In this document: positions 43,526 through 52,126 of the stretch, piece after piece | Position numbering within the stretch: the stretch's first letter is position 1 | Layout: each line of letters begins with the position of its first letter | Source of the DNA: Catellatospora sp. IY07-71 | Lineage (GTDB): Bacteria; Actinomycetota; Actinomycetes; Mycobacteriales; Micromonosporaceae | DNA: 64,000 bases | Assembly (NCBI RefSeq): GCF_018326265.1 | Contig: NZ_AP023360.1 | Coordinates: 8,181,001 to 8,245,000 of the forward strand | Direction of reading: 5' to 3' | Made by a program: the position numbers and the translations under genes | Notes under the pieces: generated by a model | Told to the model about the DNA's origin: nothing | Database searches by the model: none | The model's input: the letters and a program-made list of their open reading frames with translations, nothing else

Positions 43526-44218
43526 GTGGAGATTCGCATTCCGGATGCCGCGGACGCGCTCACCGGGGTGGACATGTTCGCTGGTCTGGAGCCTGAGGTG
43601 CGGCAGCGGGTGATCGCCGCGGCGGTGCCGCGCACCTTCCGCAAGGGGCAGCTGCTGTTCGTGGAGAACGACCCCGGCGAGTCGCTCATCGTGCTGAAGC
43701 GGGGATCGGTGGCCATCTTCCGCACCTCCCCCACCGGCGAGCGGGCGGTGCTGTCGGTGCTGCGCCCGCCGGACGTGCTGGGTGAGGTGTCCCTTCTGGA
43801 CGGTTCGGCTCGCTCGGCGTCCTGCGAGGCGCTGGAGGACTGCACCGCGCTGGCGCTGTCCCGGGGCGCCTTCATGGAGCTGGTGCACTCGAACCCGCGC
43901 ATCCTCGACGCGGTCATGCGCTCGCTGGGCGCGCTGATCCGGCGGCTGACCGAGCAGAACGCCGACCACGTCTTCCTCGACCTGCCCGGCCGTGTCGCCA
44001 AGACGCTGGTCCGGCTGGCCGGGGAGAGCCAGGCGCCGATGATCACGATCGAGCTGAACCAGAGCCAGCTGGCCGAGATGGCGGGCGGCTCGCGGCAGAG
44101 CGTGAACCAGGCGATCGGCTCCTTCGCCAGCCGCGGCTGGCTGCGCACGGAGGGCCGCCGCATCGTCGTCATGGACGTCCCCGCCCTGCGCCGCCGCGCA
44201 GGCATGACCGACCGCTGA
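43526..44218 (+). CDS. Crp/Fnr-family transcriptional regulator
   Basis: A protein of 230 residues from GTG 43526 (GGAAGG upstream). Cyclic-nucleotide-binding fold at about 15-125 (FRKGQLLFVENDPGESLIVL, LGEVSLLDGSARSASC) and a Crp-type winged helix at 165-215 (LNQSQLAEMAGGSRQSVNQA). No Fnr-type cysteine cluster. The phosphate-binding motif (GEVSLLDGSARSAS) supports nucleotide binding. The large class III cyclase at 46672 could supply the ligand. Confidence 0.9.
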   Translation: MEIRIPDAADALTGVDMFAGLEPEVRQRVIAAAVPRTFRKGQLLFVENDPGESLIVLKRGSVAIFRTSPTGERAVLSVLRPPDVLGEVSLLDGSARSASCEALEDCTALALSRGAFMELVHSNPRILDAVMRSLGALIRRLTEQNADHVFLDLPGRVAKTLVRLAGESQAPMITIELNQSQLAEMAGGSRQSVNQAIGSFASRGWLRTEGRRIVVMDVPALRRRAGMTDR

Positions 44219-44243
44219 CGCGTCGGTCCCATCGCACGGCTCT

Positions 44244-44288
44244 TGAAGACCTGCGGCCGCAGACACCCGCTGCGGCCGCAGGTCTTCA
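44244..44288. terminator. Hairpin terminator after the Crp gene
   Basis: Perfect 19-bp stem (44244-44262 with 44270-44288), 7-base loop, 25 bases after the stop codon. Confidence 0.8.
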
Positions 44289-44337
44289 GGCGTTGTGGCC
44301 GGAGTGCGGCACGGGGCGAAGAGCTGTACTGAACCGC

Positions 44338-44366
44338 TTTACCTCGCGGACACGCGGCCCTAGTAT
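44338..44366 (+). promoter_or_regulatory. Promoter of the mannanase gene
   Basis: TTTACC (44338-44343), 17-base spacer, TAGTAT (44361-44366). The start point would fall inside or just after the operator at 44366-44379. Confidence 0.65.
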
Positions 44367-44379
44367 GGGAGCGCTTCCA
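44366..44379. promoter_or_regulatory. CebR-type (LacI family) operator
   Basis: TGGGAGCGCTTCCA differs from the Streptomyces CebR consensus TGGGAGCGCTCCCA at one base. It overlaps the end of the -10 hexamer, so a repressor there would block initiation. The repressor gene is not in the window. Confidence 0.72.
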
Positions 44380-44448
44380 TTGACGTCCGTTCGCACCGCC
44401 CGATGTGCCCGCATCGTTGTGGACGGACGCTTTCCCCGAGGAGTCTCC

Positions 44449-46116
44449 ATGTCCCGTTCCCCACGGCGCGCGCTGCTGGCCGCGCTGGCGGCGGTCACGG
44501 CCACGCTGGCCCTGGCGCTGCCGTTCGTCGGGTCCCCCGCCGCGCAGGCGGCCGACCCGCGCGACAGCTTCGTCACCCGGTGCGGCATCCGGTTCTGCCT
44601 GGACGGCAAGCCGTTCTACTTCGCCGGCACCAACACCTACGACGTGTTCACGTTCGGCTACGACTGGCTGCCCGGCGAGCAGTACGTCGACAAGGCGAAG
44701 ATCGACGCCCACATGACCCGGCTGCAGAACGACCAGGTGTCGGTGCTGCGGCTGTGGATGTTCAGCCACGAGGACTGGATGGGCTTCGAGGCGGCCGAGG
44801 GCGTCTACACCGAGGAGGCGTTCATCCTCTTCGACTACGTGATCAAGTCCGCCCGCGAGCACAACATCCGGCTCATCCCCGTCTTCGAGAACTTCTGGGA
44901 GGCGTACGGCGGCATCGACAAGCGTCTCGCGTGGGAGGGCCTGCCCGGCGGCTACGCCAACCGCTGGCGCTTCTTCAACAAGACCGCCTGTCCGGGCTGC
45001 TTCACGCAGTACAAGAACTACGTCACCAAGGCGCTGAGCCGGACCAACTCCTTCACCGGCGTGGCCTGGAAGAACGATCCCACGATCCTGGCCTGGGAGC
45101 TCATGAACGAGCCCCGCTACCCCGACGCCACGCCCAACGAGAACACCACCGGCACCACCCTGCGGGCGTGGGTCGACGAGATGGGCGCGCTGGTCAAGAG
45201 CCTGGACCCGAACCACCTGCTGGGTACGGGCCAGGAGGGCCAGGAGACGAAGTACGGCTACGGCGGCGACTCCGGCGGCCCGTGGACCTACATCCAGTCC
45301 TCGCCGTACATCGACTTCACCTCGGGGCACATGTACCCGACCGAGGGCTGGGCCGGGCTGAACTTCACCACCGCGCGGGCGCTGCTGCGGCGCTGGATCA
45401 GCGACGCGCACACCGTCGTCGGCAAGCCGTTCTTCCTCGGCGAGTGGAACGTGCACGACGACAAGACGCAGTGGTGGACCGAGATGTACGCCGAGATGGA
45501 GGCCTCCGGCGGCGACGGCGACGCGTTCTGGTGGTTCCCGGCGAACGGCAACTGCGGCGGCTTCGACTCCGGTGAGGGCTGCCCGGAGCACGCGGTGTTC
45601 CGGCAGCACTCGCTGAACATGAAGGCCAAGAGCGGGGTCGTCGACCCGTCGCCCAGCGTCAGCCCGTCGCGTTCGGCGAGCCCGTCGCCGTCGGCCAGCC
45701 CGAGCCGCAGCACCAGCCCCTCGCCGAGCGCGTCGCCGAGCCGCAGCACGAGCCCCTCGCCGAGCACCAGCCCGAGCGCGTCGCCGAGCCCGCAGAGCGG
45801 GACGAGCTGCCGGGCGGTGTACCGCGTGGACAACTCGTGGCCCAACGGCTACAACGCCTCGCTGGTGGTGACCAACACCGGCAGCACCACGTTCAGCAAC
45901 TGGGTGCTGACCTTCACGCTGGGCAGCGGCCAGGTGATCGTCAACGGCTGGAACGGCACCTTCGTCACCAGCGGCGCGAACGTGACGGTGACCGCACCCG
46001 GCTGGGCGCCGCACCTCGCGCCCGCGCAGAGCTGGACGGTCAGCTTCACCGGCTCGGGGCCGTCCACCGCGCCGACCAACGTGAAACTCAACGGGGTGGC
46101 CTGCACCGCGAGCTGA
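44449..46116 (+). CDS. Secreted GH5 beta-mannanase-type hydrolase with CBM2
   Basis: A protein of 555 residues; ATG 44449 with GAGGAG. Signal peptide 1-34 (cleavage after AQA). Catalytic GH5 domain at about 38-400: FAGTNTYDVFTFGYDW, acid/base Glu221 in ELMNEPRYPD, nucleophile Glu332 in FFLGEWNVH. A Ser/Pro/Arg linker (about 405-450) leads to a family-2 carbohydrate-binding module (455-555). The GTNTYDVF start resembles GH5 subfamily 7 mannanases; endoglucanase is the alternative. The CebR-like operator suggests induction by cello-oligosaccharides. Confidence 0.9.
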   Translation: MSRSPRRALLAALAAVTATLALALPFVGSPAAQAADPRDSFVTRCGIRFCLDGKPFYFAGTNTYDVFTFGYDWLPGEQYVDKAKIDAHMTRLQNDQVSVLRLWMFSHEDWMGFEAAEGVYTEEAFILFDYVIKSAREHNIRLIPVFENFWEAYGGIDKRLAWEGLPGGYANRWRFFNKTACPGCFTQYKNYVTKALSRTNSFTGVAWKNDPTILAWELMNEPRYPDATPNENTTGTTLRAWVDEMGALVKSLDPNHLLGTGQEGQETKYGYGGDSGGPWTYIQSSPYIDFTSGHMYPTEGWAGLNFTTARALLRRWISDAHTVVGKPFFLGEWNVHDDKTQWWTEMYAEMEASGGDGDAFWWFPANGNCGGFDSGEGCPEHAVFRQHSLNMKAKSGVVDPSPSVSPSRSASPSPSASPSRSTSPSPSASPSRSTSPSPSTSPSASPSPQSGTSCRAVYRVDNSWPNGYNASLVVTNTGSTTFSNWVLTFTLGSGQVIVNGWNGTFVTSGANVTVTAPGWAPHLAPAQSWTVSFTGSGPSTAPTNVKLNGVACTAS

Positions 46117-46118
46117 CC

Positions 46119-46160
46119 GGATACGACAGGGGCGGGCCGCGGCCCGCCCCTGTCGTATCC
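46119..46160. terminator. Perfect 42-bp palindromic terminator
   Basis: Every base from GGATACGACAGGGGCGGGCC (46119-46138) pairs with the mirror half. It follows the mannanase stop by two bases and faces the convergent small gene at 46189. Confidence 0.82.
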
Positions 46161-46188
46161 CAACGTGCTCACCCACCCGCGGCGCGGG

Positions 46189-46473
46189 TCACGGCTCCGG
46201 GTCGGGCTCCGGCTCCGGCTCCGGGTCGCCCGAACCCGGCGATCCGGGGCCGACCCAGCCGTTCTGCTCGATCGGCTCGTCGTCCTTCGGCGGGGCGCCG
46301 GGGCCGACCCACGCGCTCGACTCCACCGTTGGCTTGGGTGCCTCGGTCATGTTCTCCACCACTCCCTGCTCTTCCAGCTCGGCGAGGGTGACCGCGTCGA
46401 TGTCCACAAGCTCGCCCACGCCGTGTGCGATCCCGAAGGGATCGGTCCAGGCGAGCGCCAGTCGCACCAACAT
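46189..46473 (-). CDS. Small protein with two WVGPG repeats and acidic tail
   Basis: 94 residues from ATG 46473 (GGGAGG upstream). The N-terminal half (GELVDIDAVTLAELEEQGVV) recalls a short element of small phage-type proteins. The C-terminal half holds two copies of a motif, SSAWVGPGAP and QNGWVGPGSP, spaced 25 residues apart, then a run of Pro-Glu pairs. No family is recognised. The repeat-bearing C-terminus behind a conserved-looking N-terminus is also the layout of some peptide precursors, but no modifying enzyme is adjacent. Confidence 0.6.
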   Translation of the reverse strand: MLVRLALAWTDPFGIAHGVGELVDIDAVTLAELEEQGVVENMTEAPKPTVESSAWVGPGAPPKDDEPIEQNGWVGPGSPGSGDPEPEPEPDPEP

Positions 46474-46671
46474 CGCTTTCGGCCTCCCACGCACGACCAT
46501 CGATCGGTTAACGACCACACGAAACCGCGGCTCCGGGCCGCGGTCTGTCAGTGCACGAAACTCTAACCGCGCGGCGGTGTTGGCGCGGGCCCCTTGTCGC
46601 GTTAGCTACAGCGGTAAGGAAACAGCCCTGGGGGTCGGGCCATACTGGACCTCCGGCGACCTGGCGGAGAC

Positions 46672-49600
46672 GTGAACACCCCAACCTGCGCGCACTGCTC
46701 CCGCGCAGCCGGCCCGGACGACAGGTTCTGCGGCGGCTGCGGGGCCAGCCTCACGCCACCTTGCGTCCACTGCGGACGTACGGTGGCCTTCGGCGACCTC
46801 TTCTGCACCGGCTGCGGCAACCCGGTGTCGGCCGCGCAGGCCGCGCCGCGGCGCGAGGACCGCCGCCAGGTCAGCGTGCTCTTCGTGGACATGGTCGGCT
46901 TCACCGCGTACGCCGAGCAGTCGGACCCGGAGCAGGTGCGCACCCTGCAGCAGGAGTATTTCGCCGCCGTCCGCCAGGTGGTCCGCCAGCACGGCGGGGT
47001 GGTGGAGAAGTACATCGGCGACGCGGTGATGGCCATCTTCGGCGCGCCGGTCGCCACCGAGACCGACGCGCTGCGCGCGGTGCGGGCCGGGCTGGAGGCG
47101 CAGCGGGTGCTGGGCCGCGGCCGGCTGGCCGACGCGGCGACCTTCCGGGCCGGGGTCGCCACCGGCGAGGCGCTGGTCGACGTGAGCGCCGCGCGGGACG
47201 GCGGGCAGGCCATCGTGGCCGGTGACGTGGTCAACACGGCGGCCCGGCTGCAGGCCGCGGCGCCGGCCGGCGGGGTGCTGGTGTGCGCCGAGACCGCCGC
47301 GGTCACCGCCGCCGACATCGAGTACGACGAGCAGGCGCCGCAGACGCTGAAGGGCCGCAGCACCAGCAGCCGGGTGTTCCTGGCCGTGGCGGCGCGGCTG
47401 CAGCGGCGCGACCGCGACGAGTCCACCCCGATGGTCAACCGCGACCACGAGCGCGGGCTGATGGTCACCGCGCTGCACCGGACCATCCGCGACCGCAGCC
47501 CGCAGCTGGTCACCGTGTTCGGCCCGGCCGGCATCGGCAAGAGCCGGCTGCTGCGGGAGCTGGCCCGGCACGCCGAGCGCATCCCGGACACCACCGTGTG
47601 CTGGCGGGTCGGCCACTGTCCGCCGTTCGGCGAGAACGTGACGTACGCCGCGCTGGCGGAGATCGTCAAGGCGCAGGTGGGCATCCTCGACACCGACGAC
47701 GAGGCGACCGCCCGCGCCCGGCTGGACAGCACGCTGCGCGCCATGTGCGGCGAGCAGGAGGCGGCCCGGCTCGGCGACGCGCTCGGCCCGCTGGTCGGCC
47801 TGCCCGGCGCGGGCCTCACCCCGGCCGAGACGGAGTCGGCCTGGCGGCGCTTCCTGCTGGCGATGACCACCGCCAACCCGACCGTGCTGGTCTTCGAGGA
47901 CATGCACTGGGCCGACGAGGCGATGCTGCGCTTCGTGGAGATGCTCGGCAGCATCGGCCCGGGGGTGCCGCTGCTCGTCGTCGCGACCGCGCGGCCGGAG
48001 CTGCGCGAGCGGCGGCCGGGCTGGACCAGCGCGGTCAGCGGCGCGGTGTCGGTGTCGCTGGGCCCCATGCACGACGAGCACATCGCCGCCATGTACCGGC
48101 TGATGTTCGGCCAGGCCGTGTTCCCCGCCGCCGGGGTCGCGCCGCTGGTCGAGCTGGCCGGCGGCAACCCGCTCTACGCCCACGAGTTCGTCCGCATGCT
48201 GGTCGAGCGGGGCGAGCTGCGCCCGGTCGGCGGCAACTGGGCGCTGGCCGCCGACGGCGACACCACGCCGATGCCGCAGACCGTGCAGGCGGTCATCGCC
48301 AACCGCCTGGACCTGCTCGACGCCACCGACCGCTCGGTGCTGCAGGCGGGCGCGGTGGTGGGCAACCAGTTCTGGCCGGGCGCGGTGGCCGCCGCGCTGG
48401 GCATCCCGGTCGACGTGGTGACCCGCTCGCTGCAGCGGCTGCAGCAGCGGGACCTCGTCGCCGAGCACCCGACCTCGGCGATGGCCGGCGAGCCGGAGTA
48501 CGCCTTCCGGCACGTGCTGGTCCGGGACGTCTGCTACCAGCGGCTGCCCCGCTCGGAGCGGGTGACCCGGCACGAGCGCACCGCGGACTGGCTGGAGCAG
48601 ATCACCGACAACCGGGTCACCGACCTGGCCGAGGTGCTGGCCAACCACCGCTGGGCGGCCCACGAGATCGCGCGCACGCTGGGCATGGACCCGGAGCCGT
48701 ACGCCCCGGCCGCGCGCGCCGCCCTGCACCGTGCCGCGCGGCGCGCGTACGCCCTGCACGCGCTGGACACCGCGAGCACGCTGGTCGACCGGGCGCTGAG
48801 CCTGAAGCTGGCGCACGATCCGCTGCTGGAGCTGTTCGCCGCCGAGCTGTCGCTGTTCCGGTCGGGTGAGACGTTCCTGGAGAGCGGCGGCCTGCAGCGG
48901 CTCGGCGAGCTGGCCGAGGAGCTGGACGCCCTCGGCGACCGGGCCGGGGCCGCTCGCGCGCTCACCCTGCTCGGCACGGCTGCCTGGGGGCGGGCCGACC
49001 GGGCCGCGACCCTGTCCTACCTGGACGCCGCCGTCGAGCGCTACGAGGAGCTGCCCGAGACCCTGGAGAAGGCCGAGGCGCTGCTCGAACTGGCCCGGGT
49101 GCACATGATGAACTACGAGACCGAGCCCGCCATCGCCGCCGCCGAGGCCGCGGCCGACATCGCCGACCGGCTCGGGCTGGCCGAGGTGCATGCCAACGCC
49201 CGCATCACCTCCGCGACCGCGCGCTACATCGCGGGCGACCCGACCGGGTTCAGCGAGCTGGAGCTGCTCACCGAGCACTGCCGCGACCAGCGGCTCACCA
49301 GCCGCCGCCGGGTGGTGCAGAACTTCGCCTGGGCCTGCCTGGAGGAGGGCGACCTGCGCCGGCACTACCGGCTCCTGGCCGAGCAGCGCACCGTCGACGT
49401 GGCGGGCGGCCTGAGCCTCGCCACCAACTTCCACGGCGACGCCGCCGAGGCGTACTTCGCCGGTGACTGGGACACCCAGGTGCGCGTGATCGGCGAGACG
49501 ATGCGCGCCAACGCCGCCGAGTGGGACGCGACCTCGGTGCTGACCTCGTCCTGGATCCTGGTGCTGCGCGGCGAGGAGCCCGACGACGACGCCATCGAGA

Positions 49601-50058
49601 AGGTGCTCTACTACGCCCGGCGCAGCGGCTTCCACCGGGTGCTGCGCGGCGCGGCGGCGCACGCCGCGCTGTGCCGGGCGCTGCAGGGCCGGGCCGAGGA
49701 GGCCGCCGCGCTGCTGGCCGAGCTGGACACCGACTGGCAGGCCCGGGTGATGCTGCCGTTCGGCGAGTGGGTCGCCGCGGCCGGGCACGCCGCCACGGTG
49801 CTCGGCGACGGCGCCCTGGAGCAGGTGCGCACGATGCTGGGCCGCTCACCGCGGCGAACGCCCTGGGTGCGGGCGGCCCTGGCCACGGTCTCCGGCGATC
49901 ACGCGGCGGCGGCGGCGCACTTCGCCCGGATCGGCGACGCCAGCGACCGCATGCTGTCGCTGGCCTGGGCGGCGCGGGCCGGGCAGCTCGACCAGGCGGG
50001 GCAGGCGGAGCTGCGCGAGTTCGCCGACCGCAACCGCGCTTCGGGGCTGCTCAGCTGA
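46672..50058 (+). CDS. Class III adenylate cyclase with zinc ribbons, AAA/STAND ATPase and TPR-like tail
   Basis: A protein of 1128 residues from GTG 46672. Two zinc ribbons (Cys6/9/20/23 and Cys31/34/45/48) precede a cyclase domain (about 65-240): metal Asp73 in FVDMVGFT and Asp117 in EKYIGDAVMAIFG, base-binding Lys113, transition-state Asn188 and Arg192 in GDVVNTAARLQ. All are present, so cAMP synthesis is expected. An ATPase with Walker A GPAGIGKS (285-292) and Walker B VLVFEDMHWAD (near 407) follows, then 500 residues of TPR-like helices. Large regulators of this design integrate nucleotide and protein signals. Confidence 0.9.
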   Translation: MNTPTCAHCSRAAGPDDRFCGGCGASLTPPCVHCGRTVAFGDLFCTGCGNPVSAAQAAPRREDRRQVSVLFVDMVGFTAYAEQSDPEQVRTLQQEYFAAVRQVVRQHGGVVEKYIGDAVMAIFGAPVATETDALRAVRAGLEAQRVLGRGRLADAATFRAGVATGEALVDVSAARDGGQAIVAGDVVNTAARLQAAAPAGGVLVCAETAAVTAADIEYDEQAPQTLKGRSTSSRVFLAVAARLQRRDRDESTPMVNRDHERGLMVTALHRTIRDRSPQLVTVFGPAGIGKSRLLRELARHAERIPDTTVCWRVGHCPPFGENVTYAALAEIVKAQVGILDTDDEATARARLDSTLRAMCGEQEAARLGDALGPLVGLPGAGLTPAETESAWRRFLLAMTTANPTVLVFEDMHWADEAMLRFVEMLGSIGPGVPLLVVATARPELRERRPGWTSAVSGAVSVSLGPMHDEHIAAMYRLMFGQAVFPAAGVAPLVELAGGNPLYAHEFVRMLVERGELRPVGGNWALAADGDTTPMPQTVQAVIANRLDLLDATDRSVLQAGAVVGNQFWPGAVAAALGIPVDVVTRSLQRLQQRDLVAEHPTSAMAGEPEYAFRHVLVRDVCYQRLPRSERVTRHERTADWLEQITDNRVTDLAEVLANHRWAAHEIARTLGMDPEPYAPAARAALHRAARRAYALHALDTASTLVDRALSLKLAHDPLLELFAAELSLFRSGETFLESGGLQRLGELAEELDALGDRAGAARALTLLGTAAWGRADRAATLSYLDAAVERYEELPETLEKAEALLELARVHMMNYETEPAIAAAEAAADIADRLGLAEVHANARITSATARYIAGDPTGFSELELLTEHCRDQRLTSRRRVVQNFAWACLEEGDLRRHYRLLAEQRTVDVAGGLSLATNFHGDAAEAYFAGDWDTQVRVIGETMRANAAEWDATSVLTSSWILVLRGEEPDDDAIEKVLYYARRSGFHRVLRGAAAHAALCRALQGRAEEAAALLAELDTDWQARVMLPFGEWVAAAGHAATVLGDGALEQVRTMLGRSPRRTPWVRAALATVSGDHAAAAAHFARIGDASDRMLSLAWAARAGQLDQAGQAELREFADRNRASGLLS

Positions 50059-50081
50059 GGATCCTCTGCTTGGATGGGCCG

Positions 50082-50585
50082 ATGCCTGAGCTGGTGCCGC
50101 CCACCCCGCGGGTCCGCGACTCGTTCCTGACCGCCGTCGAGGAGTACCTGGCCGAGGACACCTACCTGCGCACCCGCTACGGCGACGTGCCCGCGGAGGG
50201 GTTCGACCGCCATCTGGAGCAGCTGGCGGCGGAGGCCACCGAGTGGTCGCCGCTGCGGCGCCGGTCGGTGGCGCGCACCACGCTGTGGTGGGTCGAGGGC
50301 ACCGTCTTCCTCGGCGAGATCCGCATTCGGCACCGGCTGACCGACAACTCGCGGCGCGAGGGCGGCCACATCGGCTACGACGTGCGCCCGTCGGCGCGGG
50401 GCCGGGGCCACGCGCGGGCGATGCTGGCCGCCGCGCTGCCGGTGGCGGCCGGGCTGGGCATCGAGTGCGCGCTGCTCACCGTCGAGGCCGGGAACACCCC
50501 GTCGCGCCGGATCATCGAGGGTGCGGGCGGCCTGCTCTGGCAGACCGAGGGCACCCGGCTGCGCTACTGGCTGCCGACCCGCTGA
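50082..50585 (+). CDS. GNAT-family N-acetyltransferase
   Basis: A protein of 167 residues from ATG 50082. GGHIGYDVRPSARGRGHARA is GNAT motif A and ALLTVEAGNTPSRRIIEGAGG motif B. The TLWWVEGTVFLGEIRIRHRL strand pair is typical of the subgroup. The acceptor is unknown. It lies 23 bases after the cyclase gene and ends one base before the convergent acyltransferase stop. Confidence 0.88.
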   Translation: MPELVPPTPRVRDSFLTAVEEYLAEDTYLRTRYGDVPAEGFDRHLEQLAAEATEWSPLRRRSVARTTLWWVEGTVFLGEIRIRHRLTDNSRREGGHIGYDVRPSARGRGHARAMLAAALPVAAGLGIECALLTVEAGNTPSRRIIEGAGGLLWQTEGTRLRYWLPTR

Positions 50586-51344
50586 TCAGGCCGCCGCCGG
50601 GACGTTCTTGACCTTCACGGCGTAGACGTCGACGTACTCGCGGCCGGACAGCTCCATCACCTCGTACATGATCTCGTCGGTGATGGCGCGCTCGACGAAG
50701 CGGTCCCCCGCCATCCCGGCGTACCGGGAGAAGTCCAGGGGGCGGCCGAAGCGCAGCCGCACTTTCATGATCTTCGGGATGAGCTTGCCGGAGGGCTGCA
50801 CCTTGTCGGTGTTGAGCACCGCCACCGGGACCACCGGGGCGCCGCTCTCCAGCGCCAGCCGGGCCACCCCGGTCTTGCCCCGGAACAGCCGGCCGTCGGG
50901 CGAGCGGGTGCCCTCGGGATAGATGCCCGCGATGTTCCCGCCGCGCAGCACGCGCAACTGCGTGTTCAGCGCGGCCTGGGCGGCCCGGCCGCCGGAGCGG
51001 TCCACGGGGATGGTGCCGGTGCCCACGAAGAACATCTTCTGCAGCCTGCCCTTGATCCCCTTCCCGGTGAAGTACTCCGCCTTCGCCACGAAGGTGACCT
51101 TCCGCTTCACCACGAGCGGGATGAAGATGGAGTCGGAGAAGGAGAGGTGGTTGCTCGCGAGGATGGCCGCGCCCTCGCCGGGCACGTTCTCCAGGCCTTC
51201 GACCTGCGGCCTGAAGATCAACCGCAGCAGCGGGCCGAGGAAGATGTATTTCAGCAGCCAGTAGAACACTGGGTCCCGTCCAAGTCGATCGGCGTACGTG
51301 GGGTGACTGCGCTGATACCGGCTCGGGGCGGCCCGCCGGGACAT
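50586..51344 (-). CDS. Lysophospholipid (1-acylglycerol-3-phosphate) acyltransferase
   Basis: A protein of 252 residues. Motif I NHLSFSD (His66, Asp71), motif II region FFVGTGTIPVDRSGG, motif III GIYPEGTRSPDG and motif IV VPVAVLN are in the right order. A hydrophobic N-terminal helix attaches it to the membrane. It acylates lysophosphatidic acid or a related lipid. Rv2182c is the likely positional counterpart. Confidence 0.92.
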   Translation of the reverse strand: MSRRAAPSRYQRSHPTYADRLGRDPVFYWLLKYIFLGPLLRLIFRPQVEGLENVPGEGAAILASNHLSFSDSIFIPLVVKRKVTFVAKAEYFTGKGIKGRLQKMFFVGTGTIPVDRSGGRAAQAALNTQLRVLRGGNIAGIYPEGTRSPDGRLFRGKTGVARLALESGAPVVPVAVLNTDKVQPSGKLIPKIMKVRLRFGRPLDFSRYAGMAGDRFVERAITDEIMYEVMELSGREYVDVYAVKVKNVPAAA

Positions 51345-51464
51345 GCCGTGGGTGTGGCATACGCCGCAGAGCCTACTGCCGGAACACCCGGTTCACGTGT
51401 CAGGATTTGATGCGGTGCCCACCGGCCCCGCCACGACCCCCCATCCCGCTGAGGAGAGTGCCAG

Positions 51465-52034
51465 GTGCCAGCCACGGACGACCCGGACCGGACGCCGGAA
51501 CCCGCGCGCCCCGGGCCCGGCAACGAGGCGACGCCGGAGCAGGTGGACGCGGAGTTCGCCCGCATCGTCGCCGGCTTCGACACCCCGGTGGCGACCCCCA
51601 CCTGGCCCGCGACCGAGGAGCAGACCGGCTCCCCCGCGCCCGCCGGGCCGGTGTGGCCGGCCCGCGGCCCGATCCTCAACCGGGGCGGCCCGACCGGCGA
51701 CCCGAGGGCCGTCGGCCCCGACGACCCGTCGCTGCTGGACTCGCTCGACACGTTCGGCGGCGGGCTGCCCGACGACACGCCCGACGAGTTCGTGCCACCG
51801 CCGCCCCCGCCGCTGCCCCGCGTCCCGTTCGGGGCCATCGTCGCAGTGCTGGCCATCATCTTCGGCTTCGTGCTGTTCTTCGACACTCGGTTGCTGCCCT
51901 TGAACGTCAACGATCGGGTGAGCATGCTGCTCGCGCTGATCTGCATCCTGGGTGGGGCCACCGCGCTGATCATGCGGCTGCGCCCCGGGGACGAGGATGA
52001 CGAGCTGCCGCCCGACGACGGCGCGGTGGTCTGA
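51465..52034 (+). CDS. Membrane protein with Pro-rich cytoplasmic region
   Basis: A protein of 189 residues from GTG 51465 (GAGGAG upstream). An acidic, Pro-rich N-terminal 115 residues is followed by two closely spaced helices (about 120-140 and 146-166) and an acidic tail. The N-terminal phrase EQVDAEFARIVAGFD is shared by a conserved actinobacterial family of unknown function, as far as I can tell. Confidence 0.72.
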   Translation: MPATDDPDRTPEPARPGPGNEATPEQVDAEFARIVAGFDTPVATPTWPATEEQTGSPAPAGPVWPARGPILNRGGPTGDPRAVGPDDPSLLDSLDTFGGGLPDDTPDEFVPPPPPPLPRVPFGAIVAVLAIIFGFVLFFDTRLLPLNVNDRVSMLLALICILGGATALIMRLRPGDEDDELPPDDGAVV

Positions 52035-52035
52035 A

Positions 52036-52119
52036 GGAGCCCGTCGAAGCGGCCGCTCGGTGTTACAGCCGGAGCGCAGCGCAGGCTGTAACACCGATTA
52101 AGGCCGCGTAGCGGGCTCC
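52036..52119. repeat. Bipartite inverted repeat (family 6) between convergent genes
   Basis: Outer 8 bp (GGAGCCCG), middle 6 bp (GCGGCC) and inner 13 bp (CGGTGTTACAGCC) pair, with unpaired bases between and a 13-base loop. It begins two bases after the plus-strand stop, so it can terminate both genes. Confidence 0.75.
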
Positions 52120-52126
52120 GCATGAC

